A DNA stretch of 12,782 nucleotides, taken from assembly GCA_964405805.1 (NCBI GenBank), contig CAYOPE010000025.1, positions 1 to 12,782 of the forward strand. The letters are read 5' to 3'. The notes below the pieces were generated by a model, which saw only the letters and a program-made list of their open reading frames with translations, made no database searches and had not been told where the DNA came from. Position 1 is the first letter of the stretch, and each line of letters begins with the position of its first letter. The position numbers and the translations under genes were made by a program. This DNA is from CAYOPE01 sp964405805. Lineage in GTDB: Bacteria > Patescibacteriota > Doudnabacteria > UBA920 > O2-02-FULL-48-8. Shown piece by piece: positions 6,003-11,282 of this stretch.

Positions 6003-6665
6003 ATGACACGATTGTACTTACTAATCTTATTGCTCACAGTCGTCTACTCTTGGGAAGAGATGAAATATGTCTGGGTTGTAATTTTCCGAAAACTTCGAAA
6101 TAAAAATCCAAATTATCAAAAAAATTCTGAACTAGACGCGCTCGTCATGGACATTGTGCTTATCGCTACGATTCCTATCAGTTTGGCGTATTTAATCTTG
6201 TCAGAAGGATCACTGCCGCACAAGCTGATAATAGTTCTAAGCGAAATACTGCTGCTAAGCTTGGCCATCAAAGGCATTGAAACCTACAAATTCCGCAGAC
6301 GATTTACGAAAGACTATACTGGTAGCGATAAAATCGTAGCCATCATCTTTAGTCTTGCAGGCCTAGTCTCTCCTTCCTGGAAATTGGCCGTGAAAACAGT
6401 CAGCTCAACTGCCAACTTGAGCAAATATTTGTTTGCACTCGCGTTGCCTCTGATTTCCGGCTTGGTCTTGGCAGTCACTATTCGCAAATTTGGACTAGAA
6501 GAAATGCAAAGCAAACTCGATCAGCTGATCATAATCGCGGTCTTGGCATTGATGCTAAATATCACCATCGAAATCCTAGAAACGATCTTTAAATCCAAAA
6601 ACCTACGCATCTCTGTCCTGATGCGAGTGGCTTTGGGCATCCTCATCATCGCAGTATTGCGCTAA
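6003..6665 (+). CDS. Multipass membrane protein of unknown function
   Basis: A 220-residue hydrophobic protein I do not recognise. About six or seven membrane segments can be drawn: around 2-17, 46-67, 71-90, 109-127 (weak), 139-158, 170-192 and 202-219. Charged loops include FRKLRNKNPNYQKNSELD after the first helix and ETYKFRRRFTKDYTGSDK near 92-109. There are no catalytic motifs, cysteines or histidine clusters. It has the strongest promoter of the protein genes (perfect -35, extended -10) and a Shine-Dalgarno, suggesting robust expression. It diverges from the MFS transporter with a shared promoter region, which hints at a linked envelope role. It ends 2 bp from the convergent deacetylase stop. 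Confidence 0.8.
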   Translation: MTRLYLLILLLTVVYSWEEMKYVWVVIFRKLRNKNPNYQKNSELDALVMDIVLIATIPISLAYLILSEGSLPHKLIIVLSEILLLSLAIKGIETYKFRRRFTKDYTGSDKIVAIIFSLAGLVSPSWKLAVKTVSSTANLSKYLFALALPLISGLVLAVTIRKFGLEEMQSKLDQLIIIAVLALMLNITIEILETIFKSKNLRISVLMRVALGILIIAVLR

Positions 6666-6667
6666 GG

Positions 6668-7717
6668 CTACTGCTGACTGTCCAGATACTGCATCAGTTC
6701 TCTAAACGTCACACAGCGGACTTCTGGTTTGATACAAACATTTGCCGCAAAATCTCTCATGGCCTCCCAGTAGACGCCATCATTCCACTCTGAAAAATGA
6801 GAACCGATAAACACCGGGGCACGGTTATTCTCATAATTATTTTCGAAATAGTTATAGTAAGAATTGTAGGTGTCGGTATAAAACGAATTCCATAATCCGT
6901 CACCCTTTTTCGCAATGTCTTTGGCTCCAGATTGTTTGAAATAAAAATTATAATCCATAGAAAGCAGTCGGCTTTGGGTGTTTGCATAATTAATAGACGC
7001 CAGTGGAAATTCCCAGATTCCATTGTCTAGTTTCTTCGGCCAATCAGTCGCTTTTCCTACTAAACTCGTGTCGTACCCAAAACCATACTCCTTCAGGGCA
7101 GGCCAGAGATAATCATTGTGGCCGAGCTCTGGTGCTCGAAAGCCTATCAGATCCTCGGGCTTAAGATTTAATGTGTATTTATAAGCATCTTCCGGCGAGA
7201 CGTCGTTATTTGCTGCAATGTGAAAAATTAAATTATTAAACTGAGAAAATTCTTGTTTCCAGTCGTCCAAAGACCAAAGTGATCCATTAAAATGACCGTT
7301 GGCATGCGAGCCAATCTCATGACCTTCTGCAATAGCACGATTTACATAAGCCACGCGGGCTTCGATATCTAGATTACTGTTACCAAACCCAATAAGAGAA
7401 GAGCCTGCTGGTTTTTCTGGTGGCATATATTTTTCTGCTTTTCTGAAATTTAGAAAATAAACACCGCTCAAAAAATAAGTAAAGTGCACAGGATGATTGT
7501 TCTCATTCATTTGCTGGGAAAAGTCCAGAGTCTTCTGCCACATGGACAGAGAATAAGAGCCATCGAAAGCCATGACCACAAATTGTGGTTTTTTACCAGT
7601 TGCAGGTGGCTGGGGTTGGACTGGAGGTAATTTATTTACAACCAGTGGTGTTTGCCTATTACAAGCCCCAGCGATCAAAACTACTGCAAATATTATCATC
7701 AAGAGTTTCTTCTTCAT
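6668..7717 (-). CDS. Lipoprotein NodB-like polysaccharide deacetylase with altered first motif
   Basis: A 349-residue protein with an N-terminal lipoprotein signal (MKKKLLMIIFAVVLIAGAC; lipid-anchored Cys19) and a Pro-rich linker (about 28-40), so it acts outside the membrane. The NodB carbohydrate-esterase-4 motifs can be traced: motif 1 AFDGS (50-54), motif 2 HANGH with both metal histidines (138, 142), motif 3 FRAPELG (193-199; Arg194), and a late GSH (His307) for the last catalytic His. Motif 1 is normally FDD; here the metal-binding second Asp is Gly53, which could change metal binding or activity. The frame can extend upstream to 7753, but ATG 7717 gives a clean signal peptide and sits exactly where a GTGACA-18-TATATT promoter would start transcription. 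Likely substrate: cell-surface polysaccharide or peptidoglycan. Confidence 0.8.
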   Translation of the reverse strand: MKKKLLMIIFAVVLIAGACNRQTPLVVNKLPPVQPQPPATGKKPQFVVMAFDGSYSLSMWQKTLDFSQQMNENNHPVHFTYFLSGVYFLNFRKAEKYMPPEKPAGSSLIGFGNSNLDIEARVAYVNRAIAEGHEIGSHANGHFNGSLWSLDDWKQEFSQFNNLIFHIAANNDVSPEDAYKYTLNLKPEDLIGFRAPELGHNDYLWPALKEYGFGYDTSLVGKATDWPKKLDNGIWEFPLASINYANTQSRLLSMDYNFYFKQSGAKDIAKKGDGLWNSFYTDTYNSYYNYFENNYENNRAPVFIGSHFSEWNDGVYWEAMRDFAANVCIKPEVRCVTFRELMQYLDSQQ

Positions 7718-7723
7718 AAAAGC

Positions 7724-7753
7724 AATATAACAAAAAACACCTGCGATTGTCAC
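7724..7753 (-). promoter_or_regulatory. Deacetylase promoter (leaderless)
   Basis: Minus strand: GTGACA (7748-7753, 5/6 match), 18-bp spacer, TATATT (7724-7729). Transcription start would coincide with the ATG at 7717, supporting that start codon over the upstream one. Confidence 0.5.
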
Positions 7754-7764
7754 TTCAGATTATT

Positions 7765-7803
7765 CTCTCCTTCCAGGAGAGATGCCCCGAAGGGGCAGAG
7801 AGG
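7765..7803. repeat. Intergenic double palindrome with CCCCGAAGGGG core
   Basis: Two adjacent inverted repeats: CTCTCCT-TCC-AGGAGAG (7765-7781) and TGCCCC-GAA-GGGGCA (7783-7797), followed by GAGAGG, which can pair with the first arm. The 11-bp core CCCCGAAGGGG recurs inside valS at 11363-11373. The paired-hairpin layout suggests a small dispersed repetitive element in the 155-bp gap between tRNA-Glu and the deacetylase. Confidence 0.6.
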
Positions 7804-7833
7804 TTGAGTTTAGCGACCCCGAAAGGAACAAAA

Positions 7834-7871
7834 AAGAAAAAAATTCCACGGCAAGCGTGAAATTTTTTCTT
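7834..7871 (-). terminator. Probable terminator downstream of tRNA-Glu
   Basis: Arms at 7834-7850 and 7856-7871 form a long imperfect hairpin (CACG/CGTG plus A/T-rich extensions) that on the minus strand ends in a run of Ts and then CTTTTTT. It begins 2 nt after the encoded CCA of the tRNA. Confidence 0.6.
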
Positions 7872-7872
7872 C

Positions 7873-7947
7873 TGGCAGCCCCACGGGGAATCGAACCCCG
7901 ATTACCAGGATGAAAACCTGGCGTCCTAACCATTAGACGATGAGGCC
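7873..7947 (-). tRNA. tRNA-Glu (anticodon UUC)
   Basis: A full cloverleaf is readable on the minus strand. The acceptor stem is GGCCTCA/TGGGGCT (with G-U pairs), followed by discriminator G73 and an encoded CCA. The D-arm is GTC/GAC with GG in the loop. The anticodon stem CCAGG/CCTGG encloses loop TTTTCAT with anticodon TTC. The T-arm is CGGGG-TTCGATT-CCCCG. The gene decodes GAA and GAG and also supplies Glu-tRNA for any tetrapyrrole or transamidation pathway. It has its own strong promoter (-10 at 7971-7976) and a downstream hairpin terminator, so it is a monocistronic unit. Confidence 0.97.
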
Positions 7948-7970
7948 ATTCATCGTAGTTGAACTTTGAT

Positions 7971-7999
7971 ATTATACAAAAAAAATCGTCTCTTTTCAA
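7971..7999 (-). promoter_or_regulatory. tRNA-Glu promoter
   Basis: Minus strand: TTGAAA (7994-7999), 17-bp spacer, perfect TATAAT (7971-7976). Start near 7964 leaves a tRNA 5' leader of about 17 nt for RNase P. Lies just downstream of the radical SAM operon terminator. Confidence 0.8.
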
Positions 8000-8012
8000 G
8001 GCTGTAATTTGT

Positions 8013-8047
8013 AAAAAAGAAGAGGCCCGAGCATTGCTGATCGGGCC
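8013..8047 (-). terminator. Rho-independent terminator of the radical SAM operon
   Basis: Perfect 7-bp stem GGCCCGA/TCGGGCC (8024-8030 and 8041-8047) with a 10-nt loop, followed on the minus strand by TCTTCTTTTTT. Two further hairpins, CCAAC/GTTGG (8049-8063) and CCTTGC/GCAAGG (8071-8086), lie between it and the stop codon at 8096. Confidence 0.85.
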
Positions 8048-8095
8048 ACCAACTGAATGTTGGATTTTCGCCTTGCGGGTGCAAGGACTTAGGTC

Positions 8096-9580
8096 TTACT
8101 CCTCCTTGGAGGGCGGGACGACTTTGCCTTGGACCTGCAGCATGCCGAAGCGCTGCAAGAGCTGTCGGCGATACTCCGTCGTCTCAACCGCTGAGAACCG
8201 CATTCCGTTGATGACTGACGTCGCCACAGTCCACAACTCTGGCGCGTCGTCGATCGAGTACGCCAAGTGCTCGGACTGCAGGATATCGTCACCCATCGGA
8301 GTCGCTGGCAGCGGGCTGGTGCAAAAGATCGAGAAATTCACTCGCGTCGGATACCGACTGATGGTGTCTGCCAGCATTGCGAGATTCTTCTCCAGCTGTC
8401 TGCGGTTTTCTTCCGACTCAGCCACACCGCCGATCATGATGGCGATGTTGAAGAACGGAATTCCGCTGTAGAGAAGCCGCAGAATCAGCTCTGGTACGTG
8501 GTACTGCATTCGCTGCAGCTTGATGAGCTGGGTTTCGTGCAACGGCGCGTCTTCGAGTGGTACGAGTAGCCGATGTGCGCCAGCGAATGCTCTTTCGTCC
8601 TGTCTGCTCCACATCAGAGCATCGAACAGCGCCTCCTTGAACGCGCCCGACCCCTCCGTGAACAGTTGCACTTCAAGCCCGGACGGAAATTCCCAGACCA
8701 AACCCATTTCTCGCATGGCCTGGAAGATCTTAATCAGTTGCCCTTGATTTCGAATCAGCAGATTCGGATCAGTGAAGCCGATCATCCGACAGCCTGCTCT
8801 CTGATAGTGCTCCATGGTTTTGATGACGTTTGCGACCGGGAGCTGCCAGACCGCTGTTTGCCGGTCTGTGCAGTAGGTGCATTCACGCGGACACCCTCGC
8901 GAGGTTTCGGCGTAGGCAGTGAAGCCGCCGTTTCGGAGAACTCCGGCATGAAGCGGCCCGCCGCCACTCTCGACAAATCGCTCAAGCACCAAACCTTTGA
9001 GCGAAAAGTCTGGAAGATTCGGACGGAAAGACCTCTGGATATCGCCCCGAATGATTCGTTCACGCAAAGGTGAGACCTGGTCGAGCGTTCGCAGGAAGAG
9101 CAATAACGAGATCTCGCCATCGCCCTTGCCGATGTAGTCAGTGCCAGCGTCAAAGTAGAACTTCTGCCGATTTTCCGCGGCAGCATCACGGCCACCGACA
9201 AGCACGAGAGCTTTCGGCCACTGTGTTTTGATCGCCCGAATGGTTTCTGCCACTGCGTTTGCTTCTGCAGTGAAGTTCGCTGTCAGAACGTAGACGTCGG
9301 CGCCGCAGAGCCTGATCGGGTTTTTGTAGTCGCCGATCAGGTGTCGCGTCAGTTGGTAGTCGCCGTACTGCAGCGGGGGTAGATACTCGGTGAGCGACAT
9401 GCGCCAAGCCGATGGATCACCCAGACTGCGCAGATCCAGGAACTCAATTTCGAAATCGTTCTGGAGAGCTGCTGCTAGCGCGACTTGGCTTTGCGGCCAA
9501 GTGTTGGTGCGTACTGGACTCCACGGCTCCACGCCGTGCAGTAATACTGGACACGGATGGGAAACCAATGCAATCTTCAT
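8096..9580 (-). CDS. Radical SAM protein with N-terminal B12-binding-type domain
   Basis: A 494-residue soluble enzyme. The N-terminal half (about 1-180) resembles the cobalamin-binding Rossmann domain of class B radical SAM enzymes, with LVLVGGRDAAAE (126-136) and GTDYIGKGDGE (146-156), the counterparts of GGxxxT and GEGE segments. The core carries ETSRGCPRECTYC, giving the CxxxCxxC iron-sulfur ligands C230, C234 and C237, followed by GFTDPNLLI (268-276) and IMIGGVAESEE (381-391), both typical of this fold. Expected chemistry is SAM-dependent radical methylation or rearrangement; the substrate is unknown. Its start overlaps the stop of the 109-aa gene (ATGA), with a GAGGTGA Shine-Dalgarno, so the two are coupled. 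The coding DNA is visibly more GC-rich than flanking genes, suggesting horizontal acquisition. Class is firm; actual B12 dependence and substrate are not. Confidence 0.87.
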   Translation of the reverse strand: MKIALVSHPCPVLLHGVEPWSPVRTNTWPQSQVALAAALQNDFEIEFLDLRSLGDPSAWRMSLTEYLPPLQYGDYQLTRHLIGDYKNPIRLCGADVYVLTANFTAEANAVAETIRAIKTQWPKALVLVGGRDAAAENRQKFYFDAGTDYIGKGDGEISLLLFLRTLDQVSPLRERIIRGDIQRSFRPNLPDFSLKGLVLERFVESGGGPLHAGVLRNGGFTAYAETSRGCPRECTYCTDRQTAVWQLPVANVIKTMEHYQRAGCRMIGFTDPNLLIRNQGQLIKIFQAMREMGLVWEFPSGLEVQLFTEGSGAFKEALFDALMWSRQDERAFAGAHRLLVPLEDAPLHETQLIKLQRMQYHVPELILRLLYSGIPFFNIAIMIGGVAESEENRRQLEKNLAMLADTISRYPTRVNFSIFCTSPLPATPMGDDILQSEHLAYSIDDAPELWTVATSVINGMRFSAVETTEYRRQLLQRFGMLQVQGKVVPPSKEE

Positions 9581-9906
9581 GAGTCACCTCGTCGCTCGAA
9601 GCGACAAAAATATGCGAAGGCAGTTGTTGCTGCCATGCGCACAGCATCGTCTTTCGGTGTGGTGCTTGTTTCGCCGACTTGGAGGTTTCGACCGTTGATG
9701 GTCAATTCTCCCCACAAGAGCGTTACGTGCTCGTCACCCAGATGCGCCGTGAAATCGTAAATGCCAGGTCGACCGATACCGAGTGTAAAGAGCTTCTCAT
9801 TCGACGAATTGAGAAGACCGATGCTCACGACGTTGCCGTCATAATGCACCTTACACTCGATAGGGCCGATCCGCATCGTGATCTGACCGACCTTATGTTG
9901 TGTCAT
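9577..9906 (-). CDS. 109-aa protein of unknown function, partner of the radical SAM protein
   Basis: First gene of a two-gene operon, overlapping the radical SAM start by ATGA. I do not recognise a family. Residues about 5-80 alternate short hydrophobic strands with turns (KVGQITMRIG, IECKVHYDG, VVSIGLLNSS, HVTLLWGELTING), suggesting a small beta-barrel or sandwich. Residues about 84-105 (PKDDAVRMAATTAFAYFCRF) form an amphipathic helix. Two cysteines (C18, C101), no signal peptide, no membrane segment, no obvious leader/core division. It could be a substrate, a carrier or chaperone domain, or an accessory subunit for the radical SAM enzyme. The DNA shares the higher GC content of its partner. 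A strong TTGACT-17-TATTAT promoter and a perfect dyad lie upstream. Coding status is supported by the operon layout; function is open. Confidence 0.75.
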   Translation of the reverse strand: MTQHKVGQITMRIGPIECKVHYDGNVVSIGLLNSSNEKLFTLGIGRPGIYDFTAHLGDEHVTLLWGELTINGRNLQVGETSTTPKDDAVRMAATTAFAYFCRFERRGDS

Positions 9907-9924
9907 TTCTCACTCACTCGAATG

Positions 9925-9947
9925 AGTTACGGAACCATTCCGTAACT
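9925..9947. promoter_or_regulatory. Perfect 10-bp inverted repeat, operator or 5' mRNA hairpin
   Basis: AGTTACGGAA-CCA-TTCCGTAACT is a perfect dyad with a 3-bp centre. It spans the predicted start of the radical SAM operon transcript (near 9945), so it could bind a repressor or fold into a hairpin at the extreme 5' end of the mRNA. A second, smaller dyad ACTCA/TGAGT (9912-9927) shares three bases with it, so the two hairpins compete at their edges. Confidence 0.6.
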
Positions 9948-9951
9948 AAAA

Positions 9952-9980
9952 ATAATACTCTGTTCTTCTTTAAAAGTCAA
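9952..9980 (-). promoter_or_regulatory. Promoter of the 109-aa/radical SAM operon
   Basis: Minus strand: TTGACT (9975-9980), 17-bp spacer, TATTAT (9952-9957), each 5/6 to consensus. Start near 9945 gives a leader of about 40 nt, unlike the leaderless neighbours. The gap 9907-10037 is a divergent regulatory region shared with tsaD. Confidence 0.7.
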
Positions 9981-10002
9981 TGCTTATTTTATATAAAACT
10001 CC

Positions 10003-10031
10003 TCGAAACAAGGCGGATTTTATGTTAGACT
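10003..10031 (+). promoter_or_regulatory. tsaD promoter (leaderless)
   Basis: TCGAAA (10003-10008, weak -35), 17-bp spacer, TGT-extended TAGACT -10 (10026-10031). Six bases separate the -10 from the ATG at 10038, so transcription should start on the A of the start codon. No Shine-Dalgarno is seen. Confidence 0.5.
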
Positions 10032-10037
10032 AATCGC

Positions 10038-11099
10038 ATGAAAATCCTCGCCATCGAAACCAGCTGTGATGAAACCGCAGCTGCTGTCATAAAAAACGGC
10101 ACAATCCAATCAAACATCATTGCCTCGCAAGCGAAATTGCATGCGAAATTTGGTGGTGTCGTTCCAGAGGTCGCAGCCAGGTCACACTTGCCTGCCATGA
10201 TTCCGACTATTGAGCTGGCTCTGAAAGAAGCTGGCACAAAACTGTCGCAGATTGATTACATCGCAGTCACGCAAGGACCAGGACTTGCCACATCACTCAT
10301 GGTCGGCATTGATACAGCGCATGCATTAGGTGCTGCTTTAGATATTCCTGTGATGCCGATCAATCACCTCGAAGCGCACATATACGCCAACTTCGTAAAG
10401 ACCTCCCCCAGCCCCTCCTTAAAAGGAGGGGTGTCGAAAAATTCTCCCCCTTTTAAGGGGGAGTTAGAGGGGGTCCAGTTTCCAGCTATCATCCTCATCG
10501 TCTCAGGCGGTCATACTCTGCTCGTCCAGATGCGCGACCACGGCAAATATCATATCTTGGGAGAAACCGTGGATGACGCAGCTGGTGAAGCTTTTGATAA
10601 GACAGCTAAGATGCTCAAGCTTGGCTACCCAGGTGGACCACAAATTTCCAAGCTTGCTAAGCATGGCAACCCCAGAGCTTTCAACTTTCCGCGCCCCATG
10701 ATTAACTCTGGTAACTTTGAATTCAGTTTCTCCGGCCTTAAAACAGCTGTGCTGTATAAAATCATGGAACATGGATCATGGAACATGGAACAAAAAGCAA
10801 ACATTGCAGCATCAGTGCAAACTGCGATCGTCGACGTGCTCATGGCCAAGCTCGAAAAAGCAATTCAGCGATACAAACCCAAAACCATCATGCTCGGTGG
10901 CGGTGTGGCGGCCAATGCACTTCTTCGCGAACGCTTCAAGCAGCTTGCTATCACCTATAACCTATCACCTAGTATTCCTGCTTTCGAATACTGCACAGAC
11001 AACGCCGCCATGATCGGCCTCGCTGCTTACTATAAACTTAAAAAAGGCAAAGTTCAGACAAAAAATTTCTCAGCTCAACCCAATTTGCCTCTGCGCTAA
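10038..11099 (+). CDS. tsaD: tRNA N6-threonylcarbamoyladenosine transferase with repeat-derived inserts
   Basis: TsaD (Gcp/Kae1/YgjD) transfers threonylcarbamoyl from the TsaC product to A37 of tRNAs reading ANN codons, working with TsaB and TsaE. Family motifs are intact: ETSCDET (7-13), metal-binding HLEAH (His110, His114), SGGHT (156-160), DDAAGEAFDKTAKMLKLGYPGGP (179-201), GGGVAANALLR (287-297) and CTDNAAMIG with the metal Asp321. The protein is 353 residues, against about 335-345 usually. The excess is a 25-residue segment (122-146, rich in Ser/Pro/Lys/Gly) encoded by a 75-bp double-hairpin element between the HxxxH motif and the SGGHT loop. Two further loop segments (242-251 and about 304-311) are encoded by 14-bp-period repeats. 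All catalytic motifs lie outside the inserts, so the enzyme is probably active. It is followed by the valS promoter, whose -35 lies inside the tsaD 3' end. Confidence 0.95.
   Translation: MKILAIETSCDETAAAVIKNGTIQSNIIASQAKLHAKFGGVVPEVAARSHLPAMIPTIELALKEAGTKLSQIDYIAVTQGPGLATSLMVGIDTAHALGAALDIPVMPINHLEAHIYANFVKTSPSPSLKGGVSKNSPPFKGELEGVQFPAIILIVSGGHTLLVQMRDHGKYHILGETVDDAAGEAFDKTAKMLKLGYPGGPQISKLAKHGNPRAFNFPRPMINSGNFEFSFSGLKTAVLYKIMEHGSWNMEQKANIAASVQTAIVDVLMAKLEKAIQRYKPKTIMLGGGVAANALLRERFKQLAITYNLSPSIPAFEYCTDNAAMIGLAAYYKLKKGKVQTKNFSAQPNLPLR
10401..10475 (+). repeat. 75-bp double-hairpin palindromic element inserted in frame in tsaD
   Basis: Two perfect 9-bp hairpins, CCCCTCCTT-AA-AAGGAGGGG (10412-10431) and CTCCCCCTT-TT-AAGGGGGAG (10444-10463), are flanked by imperfectly inverted outer arms (10402-10411 and about 10464-10475). 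The length is a multiple of three and the reading frame crosses it without a stop, adding tsaD residues 122-146. The architecture is that of a small non-autonomous palindromic repeat; no target-site duplication is evident. Confidence 0.78.
10761..10788 (+). repeat. 14-bp tandem duplication in tsaD
   Basis: ATCATGGAACATGG occurs twice head to tail (10761-10774, 10775-10788). It encodes residues 242-251 (IMEHGSWNME), a variable linker in TsaD. Two 14-bp units shift the frame relative to each other, so the duplicated DNA encodes non-identical peptides. Confidence 0.75.
10948..10971 (+). repeat. Second 14-bp-period repeat in tsaD
   Basis: CTATCACCTA recurs exactly at 10948-10957 and 10962-10971, a 14-bp period (about 1.7 copies). 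It encodes a loop (about residues 304-311) shortly before the conserved CTDNAAMIG motif. Confidence 0.6.
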
Positions 11100-11113
11100 G
11101 GCCCTGGTATACT
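11085..11113 (+). promoter_or_regulatory. valS promoter inside and after the tsaD 3' end
   Basis: TTGCCT (11085-11090) within the last codons of tsaD, 17-bp spacer, and TGG-extended TATACT -10 (11108-11113). Start near 11120 gives a leader of about 163 nt before the valS ATG. Confidence 0.7.
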
Positions 11114-11119
11114 GTATCC

Positions 11120-11282
11120 AAAGCGATTCGGGCGTCACCCGATTTCTATCTAGAACGCTGCAGGAAGAATCAAGTAGACCCTGCCGGAAGAACTCCGTAA
11201 AAACCAGAACTAAGCTAAAGCTTAAGATGGCACCGTCCGGTCATCCGACCCGACTCTTAACACCCTCGAGGTGTTTTATTTT
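11120..11282 (+). promoter_or_regulatory. Structured valS leader, T-box-like switch candidate
   Basis: A non-coding leader with successive hairpins: AGCG/CGCT (11122-11125, 11156-11159) enclosing TCGGG-CGTCA-CCCGA (11128-11142); GCAGG/CCTGC (11160-11184); CGGA-AGAAC-TCCG (11185-11197); TAAGC-TAAA-GCTTA (11211-11224). An alternative helix TTAAGA/TCTTAA (11222-11227, 11255-11260) would bulge TGGCACC (11228-11234) above an inner GT-CGG/CCG-AC stem, matching the layout of a T-box antiterminator. Finally AACACC-CTCGA-GGTGTT (11259-11275) hides the Shine-Dalgarno GAGGTG and is followed by TTATTTT, so it could act as a translation sequestrator or as a terminator. Against a valine T-box: TGGC would fit a tRNA with G73 whereas tRNA-Val normally has A73, and no standard specifier loop is recognised. 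A Val GUC triplet does sit in the first hairpin loop. Confidence 0.42.

Noticed and set aside
7760..7999. 79-aa minus-strand frame across 7760-7999
   Set aside because: It reads straight through tRNA-Glu and its terminator; the PGFHPGNRGSIPRGA-like stretch is translated tRNA sequence.
7873..8100. tRNA-Glu as an integration site for the radical SAM cassette
   Set aside because: Integrases normally use the tRNA 3' end, but the cassette lies on the 5' side, with no integrase and no visible duplicated tRNA 3' fragment.
7959..9698. Several 60-170-aa frames overlapping the radical SAM genes on both strands
   Set aside because: The DNA is GC-rich, so stop codons are rare in all frames; these frames lack family motifs and overlap a clearly coding gene.
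10401..10475. Double hairpin in tsaD as a transcription terminator
   Set aside because: No T-tract follows either stem and the reading frame continues into conserved TsaD motifs.
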